Source: Megasphaera stantonii
GTDB lineage: Bacteria > Bacillota > Negativicutes > Veillonellales > Megasphaeraceae
Length of the DNA stretch: 64,000 nt
Assembly: GCF_003367905.1 (NCBI RefSeq)
Contig: NZ_CP029462.1
Coordinates: 1,488,001 to 1,552,000 of the forward strand
Reading direction: 5' to 3'
The notes under the pieces are model-generated. The model did not search any database, had not been told where the DNA came from, and was given only the letters and a program-made list of their open reading frames with translations. Made by a program: the position numbers and the translations under genes. Positions 35,609 through 43,979 of the stretch are shown in pieces; positions within the stretch are counted from its first letter, which is position 1, and each line of letters starts with the position of its first letter.

Positions 35609-36721
35609 ATGGAATATCGTATTCGCCGGGCTCTGCAGGGCATGGTGCGGCACAGCTACCTGAAGGACGAGGAGACGGCTCTGGAGAAGGATATTATCGA
35701 CTGCTCCCTGGGCATCAACCCCTGCGGCGTCACGCCGAAGCTGACGAAGGACATGTACGCGGCGACCTTCGACATCTTGGCCAGCTATCCGGCTCATCCC
35801 TACGTGGAAACGCGGCGGCATATCTGCGAGTATTTTTCCGACGTGGCGTCGCTGGACGTCGGCCAACTCAGCATGCAGAACGGCTCCATGAGCGCCCTGC
35901 GGGCTGTCAACTCCATCTTTCTGGAAGACGGGACGCGGGTCCTCGCTCCCCAGCCCTGCTTTTCGTCGTATACGACGGACGCCCGGGCCTGCGGAGCCGA
36001 AGTCGACGTCGTGCCCCTGCGGGAAGAGGATCATTTTGCCTTCCCTGTAGAAGAATACGTCGCGGCCATCCGCGAAGATCACCGCCTGGCTTACCTGGAC
36101 AACCCCAACAACCCGACGGGGCAGGCCCTGTCCATTGCCGACCTGCGGCGGATTTTGACGGCGGCCCGGGAAAAAGGTGTCCTCGTCCTCGTCGACGAAG
36201 CCTACGGCGACTTTTTGGACAAATCCGAATCGGCCCTGTCCCTTCTCGATGAATTCGACAACCTCATCGTGACCCGGACCTTTTCCAAGGGCTTCGGCTT
36301 AGGAGCCCTGCGGGCCGGCTACATCGCCGTTCCCAAGGCCATGGCCGATATTCTGGAAGCCTTCGGCGGCGAGATGAACCTGACGACGCCGGCGGCGGCC
36401 ATGATCCCCGTCGTGTTGTCCGACCCGGCCTTCCTGGCCTATTCGCGGGATCTCATCGCCCAGAACAATCAGAGGCTCATCAGCGGACTGCAGGTGCTCA
36501 AGACGTCGGCGACGCGGGACGACGTGCCTATTACGCTGTTCTATACGGATCAGGACGTCGATTTGGGAGCCTTGTTCTGGAAATACGGCATCCGCGTGGA
36601 AAACGGCGTCGACTTCGAAGGCATCGGCAAGCGCCACGTCCGCCTGCGCGTGCCTCAGGACATTACGGAATTAGCGCGCCGCTTAGAGCGCATCGAAGCG
36701 GAACTGCAGGCGGCGCGATAA
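35609..36721 (+). CDS. Class I/II PLP aminotransferase (HisC/CobD-like)
   Basis: 370 residues, start by AGGAGG. Fold type I aminotransferase: 'MQNGSMSALRAVNSIFL', 'YLDNPNNPTGQAL', 'LVLVDEAYGDFL', the PLP lysine in 'RTFSKGFGLGALRAGY' and the C-terminal 'HVRLRVP' arginine. It resembles histidinol-phosphate aminotransferase and threonine-phosphate decarboxylase, but no his or cob genes are present; co-location with an amino-acid transporter suggests an amino-acid role instead. An untranscribed-looking 190-base gap precedes it. Confidence 0.85.
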   Translation: MEYRIRRALQGMVRHSYLKDEETALEKDIIDCSLGINPCGVTPKLTKDMYAATFDILASYPAHPYVETRRHICEYFSDVASLDVGQLSMQNGSMSALRAVNSIFLEDGTRVLAPQPCFSSYTTDARACGAEVDVVPLREEDHFAFPVEEYVAAIREDHRLAYLDNPNNPTGQALSIADLRRILTAAREKGVLVLVDEAYGDFLDKSESALSLLDEFDNLIVTRTFSKGFGLGALRAGYIAVPKAMADILEAFGGEMNLTTPAAAMIPVVLSDPAFLAYSRDLIAQNNQRLISGLQVLKTSATRDDVPITLFYTDQDVDLGALFWKYGIRVENGVDFEGIGKRHVRLRVPQDITELARRLERIEAELQAAR

Positions 36722-36734
36722 AGGAGAGATGGAT

Positions 36735-37874
36735 ATGAATCAAGACAGCAACACAAAAGTCAGCCTGCGCAACGTCGTCATTTTCGCCGGCGCTTACTGC
36801 GCCTTCAGCATCGGGTCGGGCTATGCGACGGGCCAGGAAATCCTCCAGTTCTTCGGAGCCTTCGGCCCTCAGGGCATCATCGGCTGCTTCGTCAGCATGC
36901 TCATCTTCGCCTTTCTGGGCGGGGCCCTCATGCAGAAGGGCTACGATTTGAAGCTGAAATACCACACCCAGGTCTTTCACTACTACTGCGGCAAGTACAT
37001 CGGCACGTTTTTGGAATGGGTTACGATCTTATTTTTATTCAGCGTCGTGTCGATCATGATCGCCGGCACGGGAGCTGTGGCCTCGGAATACTTTGCCCTG
37101 CCCGGCGACGTGGGCAGCGTGTTTATGGCTCTCCTGTGCATCCTGTCCATCCTGCTGGGCCTGATGCGCCTGGCCGACGTCATCGGCTCCATGGGTCCGG
37201 TCATCATCTTCTTTACCATCGGCATCGGCATCCTGACAGTCCTCAACGCCAATACGGACTGGGCCAAGGGCTGGGACATCCTGTACGACCTGCGTTCGAC
37301 GAAATCCTGGTGGTTCTCGACGTACGATTTCCTCGATTCGGCCTGGTTCAGCGGCGTCCTGTACGCTTCCTGCATGGTCTTCGGCTCCATCCCCTTCCTG
37401 ACGGGGCTGGGCGGCAAGGCCAACAGCCGGCGGGAAGCCTTCCTCGGCGGGTTCCTCGGCGGCGTAGCCCTGATGATCGCCAGCGCCCTCATGATGGCGG
37501 CCATGCTCTGCTTCCCGGCAGAAGTGGCAAAGCTTCAGGTTCCCAACCTGTTTTTGGCCCAGCAGTTCGCCCCGGCCCTGGCCCTCATCTTCTCGGTCAT
37601 CCTGCTCCTCGGCATTTACAGCACGGCGGCTCCCATGTTCTGGGTCGTCATCAACAAGCTGGAGCAGTGGATGCCCAACAAGACCGTCAAGATGGTCGTG
37701 ACCGTCGTCCTGGGCGTCGTGGCCTACTTCGGCGCCCAGATCGGCTTCGGCAAGCTCATCGGCTTCCTCTATCCCCTGATGGGACAGGTCGGCGTGCTCA
37801 TGATCGTCGTCGTCCTGGTCAAGGTATTCATCCTGAAGGACAACAAAGACCCCGGCTTGGAACGGGAAGAATGA
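36735..37874 (+). CDS. YkvI family transporter (LeuT-fold)
   Basis: 379 residues from ATG 36735 (AAGGAG 8 bases upstream; ATG 36729 is too close). About ten membrane helices. The first helix 'AGAYCAFSIGSGYATGQEILQFF' has the broken-helix glycine motif of the APC/LeuT superfamily and is distinctive of YkvI. The substrate is unknown. It begins 14 bases after the aminotransferase, so they are one operon and perhaps handle the same amino acid. Confidence 0.85.
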   Translation: MNQDSNTKVSLRNVVIFAGAYCAFSIGSGYATGQEILQFFGAFGPQGIIGCFVSMLIFAFLGGALMQKGYDLKLKYHTQVFHYYCGKYIGTFLEWVTILFLFSVVSIMIAGTGAVASEYFALPGDVGSVFMALLCILSILLGLMRLADVIGSMGPVIIFFTIGIGILTVLNANTDWAKGWDILYDLRSTKSWWFSTYDFLDSAWFSGVLYASCMVFGSIPFLTGLGGKANSRREAFLGGFLGGVALMIASALMMAAMLCFPAEVAKLQVPNLFLAQQFAPALALIFSVILLLGIYSTAAPMFWVVINKLEQWMPNKTVKMVVTVVLGVVAYFGAQIGFGKLIGFLYPLMGQVGVLMIVVVLVKVFILKDNKDPGLEREE

Positions 37875-38046
37875 CGTCTCCTGCCCTCTTGCCTCTGCGG
37901 CAAGGGGGTATTTTTCGTCAAAGTACAGAAAGAGGACGCATTTTTTGTATCGGTATACATCATTTTTTTAGCCAATGCATTTCAAATTGAAGCCGTAATA
38001 TGGTAGAATATGAAGTATGGTAATTTTTTAGATACAGGGGACGCCA

Positions 38047-38736
38047 ATGGAACAGTTACGATTACTGGAAAAAGAGCCGCGGGAAAACGTGCGGGAATAC
38101 GCCTACCGCGTGTTGTACGATAACATCATGAATCTGCATCTGGTGCCTGGGACGGCCATGTCGGAACAGGAGCTGTCGACGATGCTGTCCGTCAGCCGGA
38201 CTCCCGTGCGGGAGGCCTTTATCCGCCTGTCCCAGAAGGGCCTTCTCGACGTATTGCCCCAGCGGGGGACCTTCGTGTCTAAGATCAATACGGAGCAGCT
38301 GGCAGAATTCCGCTTTCTGCGGGTGACCATGGAGACGGCTGTCGTCGCCCTGGCCTGCCGGGAGTTTCCCGAAGAATACATGTGGAAGCTCCAGCAATGC
38401 CTGAAGGAGCAGGAGCTGTACCTGCGCCGCCGCGACGTCAACGGCTTTTTCGCCAGCGACAACCAGACCCACAGCATCCTGTACCAGGGCTGCGGCAAGC
38501 CGCATATCTGGCAGATCATCGAAAGCTCTACGGCCGACTACATGCGGGCCCGCGTGCTGAACATCGCCGCGGCGGCCGAGCAGATGAACATTCTCTACAG
38601 CCAGCATCAGGCCCTGGCGGAAGCCATCCTGCGCCACGACGCCCAGCGCGGCGTAGCCATTATGGAAGAACATATCAACAAGGGCATCATCGACGTGGAA
38701 GTGCTGCGCAAGCAGTATCCCGATTACTTTAAATAA
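38047..38736 (+). CDS. GntR family regulator, FCD (FadR) subfamily
   Basis: 229 residues. Winged helix 'LSTMLSVSRTPVREAFIRLSQKGLLDVLPQRGTFVS' (in part), then the all-helical FCD ligand domain with metal-binding Asp/His ('FFASDNQTHSILYQG', 'HQALAEAILRHDAQRG'). FCD regulators usually respond to small carboxylates or sugar acids, so either the hexonate operon or the adjacent transporter operon is a plausible target. A promoter TTCAAA-N17-TAGAAT lies at about 37980-38007. Confidence 0.9.
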   Translation: MEQLRLLEKEPRENVREYAYRVLYDNIMNLHLVPGTAMSEQELSTMLSVSRTPVREAFIRLSQKGLLDVLPQRGTFVSKINTEQLAEFRFLRVTMETAVVALACREFPEEYMWKLQQCLKEQELYLRRRDVNGFFASDNQTHSILYQGCGKPHIWQIIESSTADYMRARVLNIAAAAEQMNILYSQHQALAEAILRHDAQRGVAIMEEHINKGIIDVEVLRKQYPDYFK

Positions 38737-38744
38737 TGCATGGA

Positions 38745-38780
38745 CTCTCCCTGCCGGACGATTCGGCAGGGAGTTTTTTT
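38745..38780 (+). terminator. Intrinsic terminator after the GntR gene
   Basis: CTCCCTGCCG and CGGCAGGGAG around a 7-base loop, then seven T. Confidence 0.92.
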
Positions 38781-39141
38781 GTTATCGGCGAAAATCCGTT
38801 TGGAAATCGCCGCCATACGGCGAAATACAGGGAGAATTACCAAGAATATACCGGCGTATACGGCGCAGGGATGTTCCGCCCCGTCGGCGTCATTATGCCG
38901 ATTTCCTTGACCATACCCGCTGCGACACATCGGAACCGTTACGCGTAACGTCTTATCTTTTCTTTTTTATTTTTACTTTCTTTTTTTGTATACAGCTATC
39001 AATACATAGAACGAAGCGTGTTTTTACAGCGGACAGGTATGCTGAATCTGCATGATTGAAGGGGAAATAAATGCTCCCTTCCCTGTCCCATATACAGTAG
39101 CGAGCAAAGACGGCCCCAGGGCGGGCGGAAAGGAGCAGCCC
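38781..39141. other. 361-base leader region with polypyrimidine tract
   Basis: No convincing ORF. From about 38948 to 38985 the plus strand is nearly all pyrimidine, followed by the bipartite motif 39063-39100 and the ribosome site of the replisome-organizer gene. A comparable pyrimidine stretch (about 50403-50440) precedes the second copy of the motif. Confidence 0.5.
39063..39100 (+). promoter_or_regulatory. Bipartite upstream motif, copy 1
   Basis: GGAAATAAAT (39063-39072), 11 bases, TGTCCCATATACAGTAG (39084-39100). The same two blocks with the same 11-base spacing occur at 50464-50501. Likely a promoter or activator site serving both loci. Confidence 0.6.
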
Positions 39142-40260
39142 ATGAAGAAGCTGCGGTGGTTTCAGACAAAGGTCGGGTTGTTTCAGGACCCGCGCATGAT
39201 GTATCTGTTGAGTCAACCCAGCGGCGACTCCTACTTCGTCATCTGGTTTTACCTGAAGGACCTGGCCGGCATGGTCAACGACGACGGATATATCTACGTA
39301 GCCAAGGGGCAGGCCGTGACGACGGCCTTGCTGGCTCGTCAGCTGCACCGCCGCCGGGCCTTTGTGGAAAAAGTCCTCGACGTGTTCGAGCAAATCGACC
39401 TCATCAGCCGCGACGAGACGGGCCTGATCCGCATCGTGCCATGGCATGAAATCCAGAGCTTTGACCGGGACGAGAAAAAACGCCGCGACGCCCGCGACCG
39501 CATGCGCCGCTACCGCCGTCGCAAGGCCGAAGGCGGTGAGGTGCGCTGCCATACGTCCGAAGCTCCGGCCGGAAGGGGCACAGCGGCGGAAGAATCTGTC
39601 TATGACCAGCACTGCGGCAGCGAAGACTATGCCCGGCCTTCGGCGCAGGCTGCCCCGGCGGGATACGTCTGCTCGGACGAGACGGCGGCAGAGGAAACGG
39701 TATCGGTCTGCCCAGTCGGCGGGCTCGTTCCCGTACGGGAAGAGGCTGGCCGTATGGCGTCCTCTTATGGCGACGGCGAAGCCCCTGCCGTATGGGACGA
39801 CGCAGCTCCGACGGCAGCTCCTTGGCAGGACGAAGAACGCCCTGGCCTGCAGGATACGTGCGCCCACATAGCCGAGCCCGGCGGCAACAGCGGCATCGCG
39901 CCCGTATGGACTACGGCAGCCCAAAGAGGCTGCGGCGATCCGGCGAAGGCCCCGTCCCCTTCGGCAGGACGAGGCGCCTTGCGCTGCTATACGGCGGCCT
40001 TCGGCCAGATGAGCAGCCGCACGGCAGAGGAGCTGACCGACTTGGCCCGCTGCTGGGGCGACGAAGCGGTCTGCGCCGCCATAGACATTGCCAGGGACAA
40101 CGGCGCGTCCGGCATTCGCTACATCCGGGCCGTCCTGGTCAACAGCGGCGGACGGCCGCGGCGAAGGGAGACGATGTATGAACGACGGGAGAAGGAATTT
40201 AATCAATACGTTGATACAATGCTTCGGCAAATCTGGGAATCCGACGGGGATGGCTGCTAG
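39142..40260 (+). CDS. Phage-type replisome organizer with DnaD-like C-terminus
   Basis: 372 residues from ATG 39142 (AAAGGAG upstream). The N-terminal winged helix (1-110) has the phage replisome-organizer signature: 'FQTKVGLFQDPRMMYLL', 'GDSYFVIWFYLKDLAGMVNDDGYIYV' (in part) and 'VLDVFEQIDLIS'. A low-complexity linker follows (about 125-300). Residues 305-360 ('ELTDLARCWGDEAVCAAIDIARDNGASGIRYI', in part) match the DnaD C-terminal domain. In phages such proteins load the replicative helicase at the origin. No phage structural genes are nearby. Confidence 0.82.
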   Translation: MKKLRWFQTKVGLFQDPRMMYLLSQPSGDSYFVIWFYLKDLAGMVNDDGYIYVAKGQAVTTALLARQLHRRRAFVEKVLDVFEQIDLISRDETGLIRIVPWHEIQSFDRDEKKRRDARDRMRRYRRRKAEGGEVRCHTSEAPAGRGTAAEESVYDQHCGSEDYARPSAQAAPAGYVCSDETAAEETVSVCPVGGLVPVREEAGRMASSYGDGEAPAVWDDAAPTAAPWQDEERPGLQDTCAHIAEPGGNSGIAPVWTTAAQRGCGDPAKAPSPSAGRGALRCYTAAFGQMSSRTAEELTDLARCWGDEAVCAAIDIARDNGASGIRYIRAVLVNSGGRPRRRETMYERREKEFNQYVDTMLRQIWESDGDGC

Positions 40261-40786
40261 AATGCGCATCCTGAAGGACATGCTGCCGCCCATGACGGAG
40301 GATCAGGCCCGCGCCCTGGCGCGGCGCATACTGGAGGCACACCGCTTTGAGCCGTCCATTGCCGACGTACTCGCTCATTGGCGGGATATGGAACGCCGCC
40401 GCCGGCAGCAGGAAGGGGCAATCTATCTGGACGAGACACCGCCGCGGATTTCCCACGCCGAGAGGAAACGCCGCGCCGGCGAGCTGCGCCGCGTCCGGAC
40501 GGCCCTCGGCCAGCGCCGCTCCGTGCCGGGTCTCGTCGTATCGGAGGGCCTGACGGCCTTTGCCCGGTCCTTTTTTCCCCACATGAGCGAGGAGCTCATC
40601 GAACGCAACAAAATGGAAATCGCCAACTGCCGGGCCGACCGGGAGCGGGAAGACCGCTGCGCCAGCCCCTACGTCACGATGATGGAGCTCGATGAGACGG
40701 GCTGCGTGACCCTGTACATGGCGAAGCGACCCAGAGAGGAGGATGCCCATGCAGAAGATCCTGCGCTTTTTGAGGTCTGTCGATAA
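40178..40786 (+). CDS. Possible helicase loader/inhibitor (G39P-like)
   Basis: 202 residues from ATG 40178 (AAGGGAG upstream), starting 83 bases inside the replisome-organizer gene in another frame. Residues 20-65 ('MLPPMTEDQARALARRILEAHRFEPSIADVLAHW', in part) have the helical pattern of phage loader/inhibitors that bind the replicative helicase. The rest is arginine-rich. The position right after a replisome organizer supports the idea; the similarity is weak. Confidence 0.55.
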   Translation: MNDGRRNLINTLIQCFGKSGNPTGMAARMRILKDMLPPMTEDQARALARRILEAHRFEPSIADVLAHWRDMERRRRQQEGAIYLDETPPRISHAERKRRAGELRRVRTALGQRRSVPGLVVSEGLTAFARSFFPHMSEELIERNKMEIANCRADREREDRCASPYVTMMELDETGCVTLYMAKRPREEDAHAEDPALFEVCR

Positions 40787-40940
40787 ACGGACCGTCGTCT
40801 TTATCATCCGCATACTGTATTTTCTGATTAGGAGGAACTATACCGATGAAAGTCTATCTCAATCCAGGCCACGACCGCCTGCTGGACAGCGGGGCGGTCA
40901 ACGCCGCCCTGAACCTGCGCGAATGCGACCTGGCCTATGA
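40749..40940 (+). CDS. Doubtful small ORF between loader and amidase
   Basis: 63 residues from ATG 40749, with GAGGAGG 6 bases upstream. The first 30 residues hold a basic stretch and one hydrophobic segment ('TVVFIIRILYFLI'); the rest overlaps the amidase gene out of frame and looks like shadow sequence. Possibly a short membrane peptide with an accidental tail. Confidence 0.25.
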   Translation: MQKILRFLRSVDKRTVVFIIRILYFLIRRNYTDESLSQSRPRPPAGQRGGQRRPEPARMRPGL

Positions 40941-41382
40941 ACTGGCCGAGGCTGTCCAGGCTTATTTGGAGCGAAACGGCGTCGCCGTCGTCCTAGGGCA
41001 GTCCGACGATTTGTACGCTGTTTGCGGACAAGCCAACGCCGCCGAAGCGGACGTATTCGTGTCCCTTCATTTCAACGCCTTCAATAAGCGGGCTACAGGC
41101 ACGGAAACCCTCATTTCCAATACGCCCCAAAGCCTGCTCCTGGGACACTGCATCCAGGCCAACGTCAAGGCCGTCCTCAACCTGCCCGACAGGGGGCTGA
41201 AAGAGCGGCCAGGCCTCTTCGTCCTGCGCAACACGGCCATGCCCGCCGTCGTGGTAGAAGTCTGCTTCATCGACAATGACTACGACATGCGCTGCTACGA
41301 GGCCCATAAGGACGAAACCGCCAGGGCCATTGCCGCAGGCATCATACAATATCCGGCCATGCGCGGCCAGGCCGCGGCGTAA
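40846..41382 (+). CDS. N-acetylmuramoyl-L-alanine amidase (Amidase_3)
   Basis: 178 residues, start by TAGGAGG. The zinc amidase fold without signal peptide or cell-wall repeats: 'YLNPGHD', 'LRECDLAYELAEAV' (zinc Glu), 'FVSLHFNAFN' (zinc His) and 'VVEVCFIDNDYDM' with the catalytic Glu. It cuts the bond between N-acetylmuramate and the stem peptide. A signal-less, single-domain amidase is typical of phage lysins or spore/competence-type lysins, and agrees with the phage-like neighbours. I saw no holin next to it. Confidence 0.9.
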   Translation: MKVYLNPGHDRLLDSGAVNAALNLRECDLAYELAEAVQAYLERNGVAVVLGQSDDLYAVCGQANAAEADVFVSLHFNAFNKRATGTETLISNTPQSLLLGHCIQANVKAVLNLPDRGLKERPGLFVLRNTAMPAVVVEVCFIDNDYDMRCYEAHKDETARAIAAGIIQYPAMRGQAAA

Positions 41383-41422
41383 GGAACCGTTATAACCATA
41401 AAGCGCCCCTTCCTATCGGTAC

Positions 41423-41448
41423 GTGCCGACTGGAAACGGGCACTTTTT
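41423..41448 (+). terminator. Intrinsic terminator after the amidase
   Basis: GTGCC, 11-base loop, GGCAC, TTTTT. Confidence 0.65.
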
Positions 41449-41552
41449 GCGTTGTTTATATCATGCTGCATCTTCATCAAAAACGATTGGCTGCGACATT
41501 GTATTTTGCAGCGATATTTTTTATACTAAGGATAAGAAAGGAGGGCTTAGAC

Positions 41553-41828
41553 ATGATGTATCCCTATATGACGCTGAACGACGGTACGGAAATTACGCAT
41601 TCTCAACTGTTGGATCTGCAGCATGATGGCACGATAACCGTAGAAGTGCATTTTGAGCGGACTACGGATACGGGATTTGACAGCGCTAGATGTTTTCTTC
41701 CCAGCTATACCTGGCTGTATCATGAAGGGTTCAGCGCGGAAGAAATAAAGCGATTTGAACAATTTTTGAAGCGCAATGTCCATCTTTTCTTTAAATTTGC
41801 CGGTCAAGGAGGCATTTTCTGTGCCTAG
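41553..41828 (+). CDS. Uncharacterised 91-residue protein
   Basis: ATG 41553 with AAAGGAGGG 9 bases upstream, chosen over an earlier in-frame ATG at 41463. No family recognised. The sequence is mixed alpha/beta ('YMTLNDGTEITHSQLL', 'GTITVEVHFERTTDTG') with an aromatic C-terminus. It precedes the first Rpn nuclease by 150 bases and a terminator-like hairpin, so linkage is uncertain; an accessory of the Rpn locus is possible. Confidence 0.6.
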   Translation: MMYPYMTLNDGTEITHSQLLDLQHDGTITVEVHFERTTDTGFDSARCFLPSYTWLYHEGFSAEEIKRFEQFLKRNVHLFFKFAGQGGIFCA

Positions 41829-41926
41829 TTTATTTAAAATTGGCGAATATATTAACAAGACGGGTTGGAGATCCTTTTCCGGCCCGTTTTGCGCAGGCGT
41901 TCTGCATTTTTGGTATAGGTCGTTTG

Positions 41927-41956
41927 TTGCCAAGGCGTATGTATGTTTGGTATAAT
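41927..41956 (+). promoter_or_regulatory. Promoter of Rpn nuclease 1
   Basis: TTGCCA, 18-base spacer, TATAAT (41951-41956). The same layout and flanking sequence precede Rpn nuclease 2, showing that the duplication included the promoter. Confidence 0.6.
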
Positions 41957-41978
41957 CCAAGTAGAAGGAGGCGAGGCC

Positions 41979-42812
41979 GTGAAGCGAATTAAGGACTGGG
42001 AAGAGCTGACCATACAAGACAACTTTTTATTTCAAAAGGTCATGCGCAACAAGCGCCTGTGCCAGCATTTAATTGAGAAGATTCTGCAGATTAAGATCGC
42101 CGACATTACTTATCCCGATACGGAAAAGACCATCGACATCCGGCTGGACAGAAAAAGCGTGCGCCTGGACGTCTATGTCAAGGACGATACGGGGCGGGTA
42201 TTCGATATTGAAATGCAGTGTACTGACGAAAAGGACAACGGCCTGGCCAAGCGGACGCGGTACTATCAGGCCATGATCGATATGGACGTCCTGGAAAAGG
42301 GCGACGATTATAGTATGCTGAACCCGGCGTATATCATCTTTATCTGCACCTTTGACGCCTTTGACCGGGGCCTGCCGATGTACACCTTTAGAAATCGCTG
42401 CGTAGAGCAGGATGGCATAGAGCTGAACGACGAGGCGACGAAAATATTTCTGAACAGCAAAGGCGACAGCGAGGCCCTCGACCCGGACGTGCGGGCGTTT
42501 TTGCGGTACGTCGACGGCAAGGCGGCCGAAGGGGTATTTGTACAAGAAGTAGATAAGGAAGTACGGCGCGTGAAGCAGCACGATGAAACGAGGCGAGAAT
42601 ATATGACGTTGGCAATGGAATTAAAGCGGCAGCGGCAGGAAGGTATTGCAGAAGGCCTTGCAGAAGGTATTGCAGAAGGCAGTGCAAACGAAAAGAAGAA
42701 AATAATAGTAACTATGCTGCAAAAGGGGCTATCTGTAGAATTTATTGCGGACTGTGTGCAGACGTCGGCAGAGTATATTATTGAATTGGGTAAAAAACAA
42801 CATTTGTTATAA
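41979..42812 (+). CDS. Rpn family PD-(D/E)XK nuclease 1
   Basis: 277 residues from GTG 41979 (GGAGGCGAGG upstream). The N-terminal nuclease core (formerly transposase_31) has 'IQDNFLFQKVM', D64 in 'VRLDVYVKD' and E78-x-Q80 in 'VFDIEMQ'. After 'AFLRYVDGKAAEG' comes the separable C-terminal part: an internal ATG at residue 209 ('MTLAMELKRQRQ'), a repeat 'EGIAEGLAEGIAEG' and a helical end. Rpn proteins are toxic nucleases linked to recombination and anti-phage defence, and published E. coli work reports that an internally started C-terminal product acts as antitoxin. Confidence 0.88.
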   Translation: MKRIKDWEELTIQDNFLFQKVMRNKRLCQHLIEKILQIKIADITYPDTEKTIDIRLDRKSVRLDVYVKDDTGRVFDIEMQCTDEKDNGLAKRTRYYQAMIDMDVLEKGDDYSMLNPAYIIFICTFDAFDRGLPMYTFRNRCVEQDGIELNDEATKIFLNSKGDSEALDPDVRAFLRYVDGKAAEGVFVQEVDKEVRRVKQHDETRREYMTLAMELKRQRQEGIAEGLAEGIAEGSANEKKKIIVTMLQKGLSVEFIADCVQTSAEYIIELGKKQHLL

Positions 42813-42817
42813 CAGAG

Positions 42818-42850
42818 AGGCTGCTTGTGAAGGCAAGCAGCCTGTTTTTT
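42818..42850 (+). terminator. Intrinsic terminator after Rpn nuclease 1
   Basis: AGGCTGCTTG and CAAGCAGCCT around a 6-base loop, then GTTTTTT. Confidence 0.85.
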
Positions 42851-43231
42851 ATGCGGGCTTCTAGGCAGAAGAAAAAGGATGCAATGTCTTTTGGTACGAT
42901 ACGGTAATGGGGTGGAATGGTTTTAAGGAAATGTAATAAACATCGGGTCTCGTCATTTATTTTAGGGGTGGCTTTAAACCATATAGTGTATTTTTATCCA
43001 TTAGACATTAAACACTTCGTTTCGCCTGAATGGAAGTTTTTTACATTGCACAACGAGCTGCAATCGAAAAACGGCCTGATTTACAGGTATTGCATACTAT
43101 AGGGTATAAAGATGTGACGATAATATTTTAATATAGATTTAACGATTTATTCATAATTATTGGATTAGGGGATATTGCATTTGCCGATATAACATGCTAG
43201 ACTAAAAAGTATATAGAAGGGGGTGAAACAG
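42851..43231. other. 381-base AT-rich gap
   Basis: Holds a possible 61-residue ORF (42917-43102) with weak start signals and no recognisable sequence. A GGGGGTG ribosome site at its right end serves the leader ORF at 43232. Confidence 0.5.
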
Positions 43232-43315
43232 ATGATCTCTAGCCGAAACGATTGGAATGGCATCGCAGGAGCGGACAAATTCCTGAAATTCCATACGGGG
43301 GGGGGGGTACCGTAG
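43232..43315 (+). CDS. Short leader ORF interrupted after an 11-G tract
   Basis: ATG 43232 has GGGGGTG 6 bases upstream. In the present sequence it encodes 27 residues and ends at TAG 43313-43315 just after the G tract (43297-43307). Losing one G (or gaining two) would join it to the frame that runs on to TGA 43536-43538, making about 101 residues and an ATGA overlap with the zinc-ribbon gene. A homopolymer sequencing error could produce the same picture. Confidence 0.4.
   Translation: MISSRNDWNGIAGADKFLKFHTGGGVP
43297..43307 (+). repeat. Homopolymer of 11 G
   Basis: Uninterrupted G(11) inside a short ORF with a good ribosome site; a candidate slipped-strand switch. A small inverted repeat (GTAGT.GTAT / ATAC.TAC) follows immediately. 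Confidence 0.9.
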
Positions 43316-43534
43316 TGGTATAAATACTACCTCCTATACATGCTTTGGCGTATCGATGACCCGGCTTGGGGAATTCGTGCGTTCTTTTTCAGCGCCGTCC
43401 TTTGGGGGGTTCGTATACTCTGGCGATACCATGTTTTTCAGGCAGCATAGGTGTATGCTGTCTTTTTTGCGTGCCCGGAACTGCTTCGCCCGGCGCGCGC
43501 TCCGTGTGCTTGCTAGAGAATCCATAGGTTGCCT

Positions 43535-43963
43535 ATGAAACGGAAAGCCATATGTCCCGTTTGCGGCAAAGAATTTGAAGCGGACCGAATCACGCAGAAA
43601 TACTGCAGCAATTACTGCCGGCGCTACGCCCACCGGCACGGCGTAAACGATCACGGCCGGTCGTCGCGGAAAAAGGAAGCCCTGCGGACCTTTCACTGCC
43701 TGAAATGCGGCAAGCTGGTGCGGGTGACCGAGGCGACGGACTGGCGGACAAAATTCTGCTCGGCCCATTGCGAGCGGCTGTACTGGAAGCACTCGGAAAA
43801 AGTCAAATCCCAGACTATACGCCACGCCTTTCACTGCCGAAACTGCGGAACTTATGTGGAAATCACCGATCCCTACGACCGGCGAATCGCCTTTTGCAGC
43901 ACCGCCTGCCGCCTGCGCTGGTTTTCCCTGCATCGAAGCAAAAAAGAACGCGTATTACCATAG
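43535..43963 (+). CDS. Cysteine-rich protein with three zinc-ribbon repeats
   Basis: 142 residues from ATG 43535 (TTG 43529 is an alternative). Three copies of CxxC-x(12-16)-CxxxC: 'CPVCGKEF..YCSNYC', 'CLKCGKLV..FCSAHC' and 'CRNCGTYV..FCSTAC', spaced about 45 residues apart and joined by basic linkers. It should bind three zinc ions and perhaps nucleic acid. It has only a weak ribosome site of its own, and sits 16 bases before the adhesin gene, so it may affect adhesin expression. Function not recognised. Confidence 0.75.
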   Translation: MKRKAICPVCGKEFEADRITQKYCSNYCRRYAHRHGVNDHGRSSRKKEALRTFHCLKCGKLVRVTEATDWRTKFCSAHCERLYWKHSEKVKSQTIRHAFHCRNCGTYVEITDPYDRRIAFCSTACRLRWFSLHRSKKERVLP

Positions 43964-43979
43964 CAAGGAGGAAATAGGT

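Noticed and set aside
29106-38023. TAGTATGGTAGTATG at 29106 and TAATATGGTAGAATA at 37996 as a shared GntR operator
   Set aside because: Both can be read as extended -10 elements (TGG before TAGTAT or TAGAAT) at proper distance from a -35, and the match is not palindromic as FCD-type operators usually are.
38736-38948. ORF of 70 codons after the GntR gene
   Set aside because: Its start lies in the terminator of the regulator, with no ribosome site and no recognisable sequence.
42917-43102. ORF of 61 codons between Rpn 1 and the G tract
   Set aside because: No family, no clear helix or motif, and a weak start; kept only as part of the gap description.
43854-43979. Extension of the adhesin upstream to 43854
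   Set aside because: This part is the zinc-ribbon gene in another frame; the ESPR signal peptide and AAGGAGG place the start at 43980.
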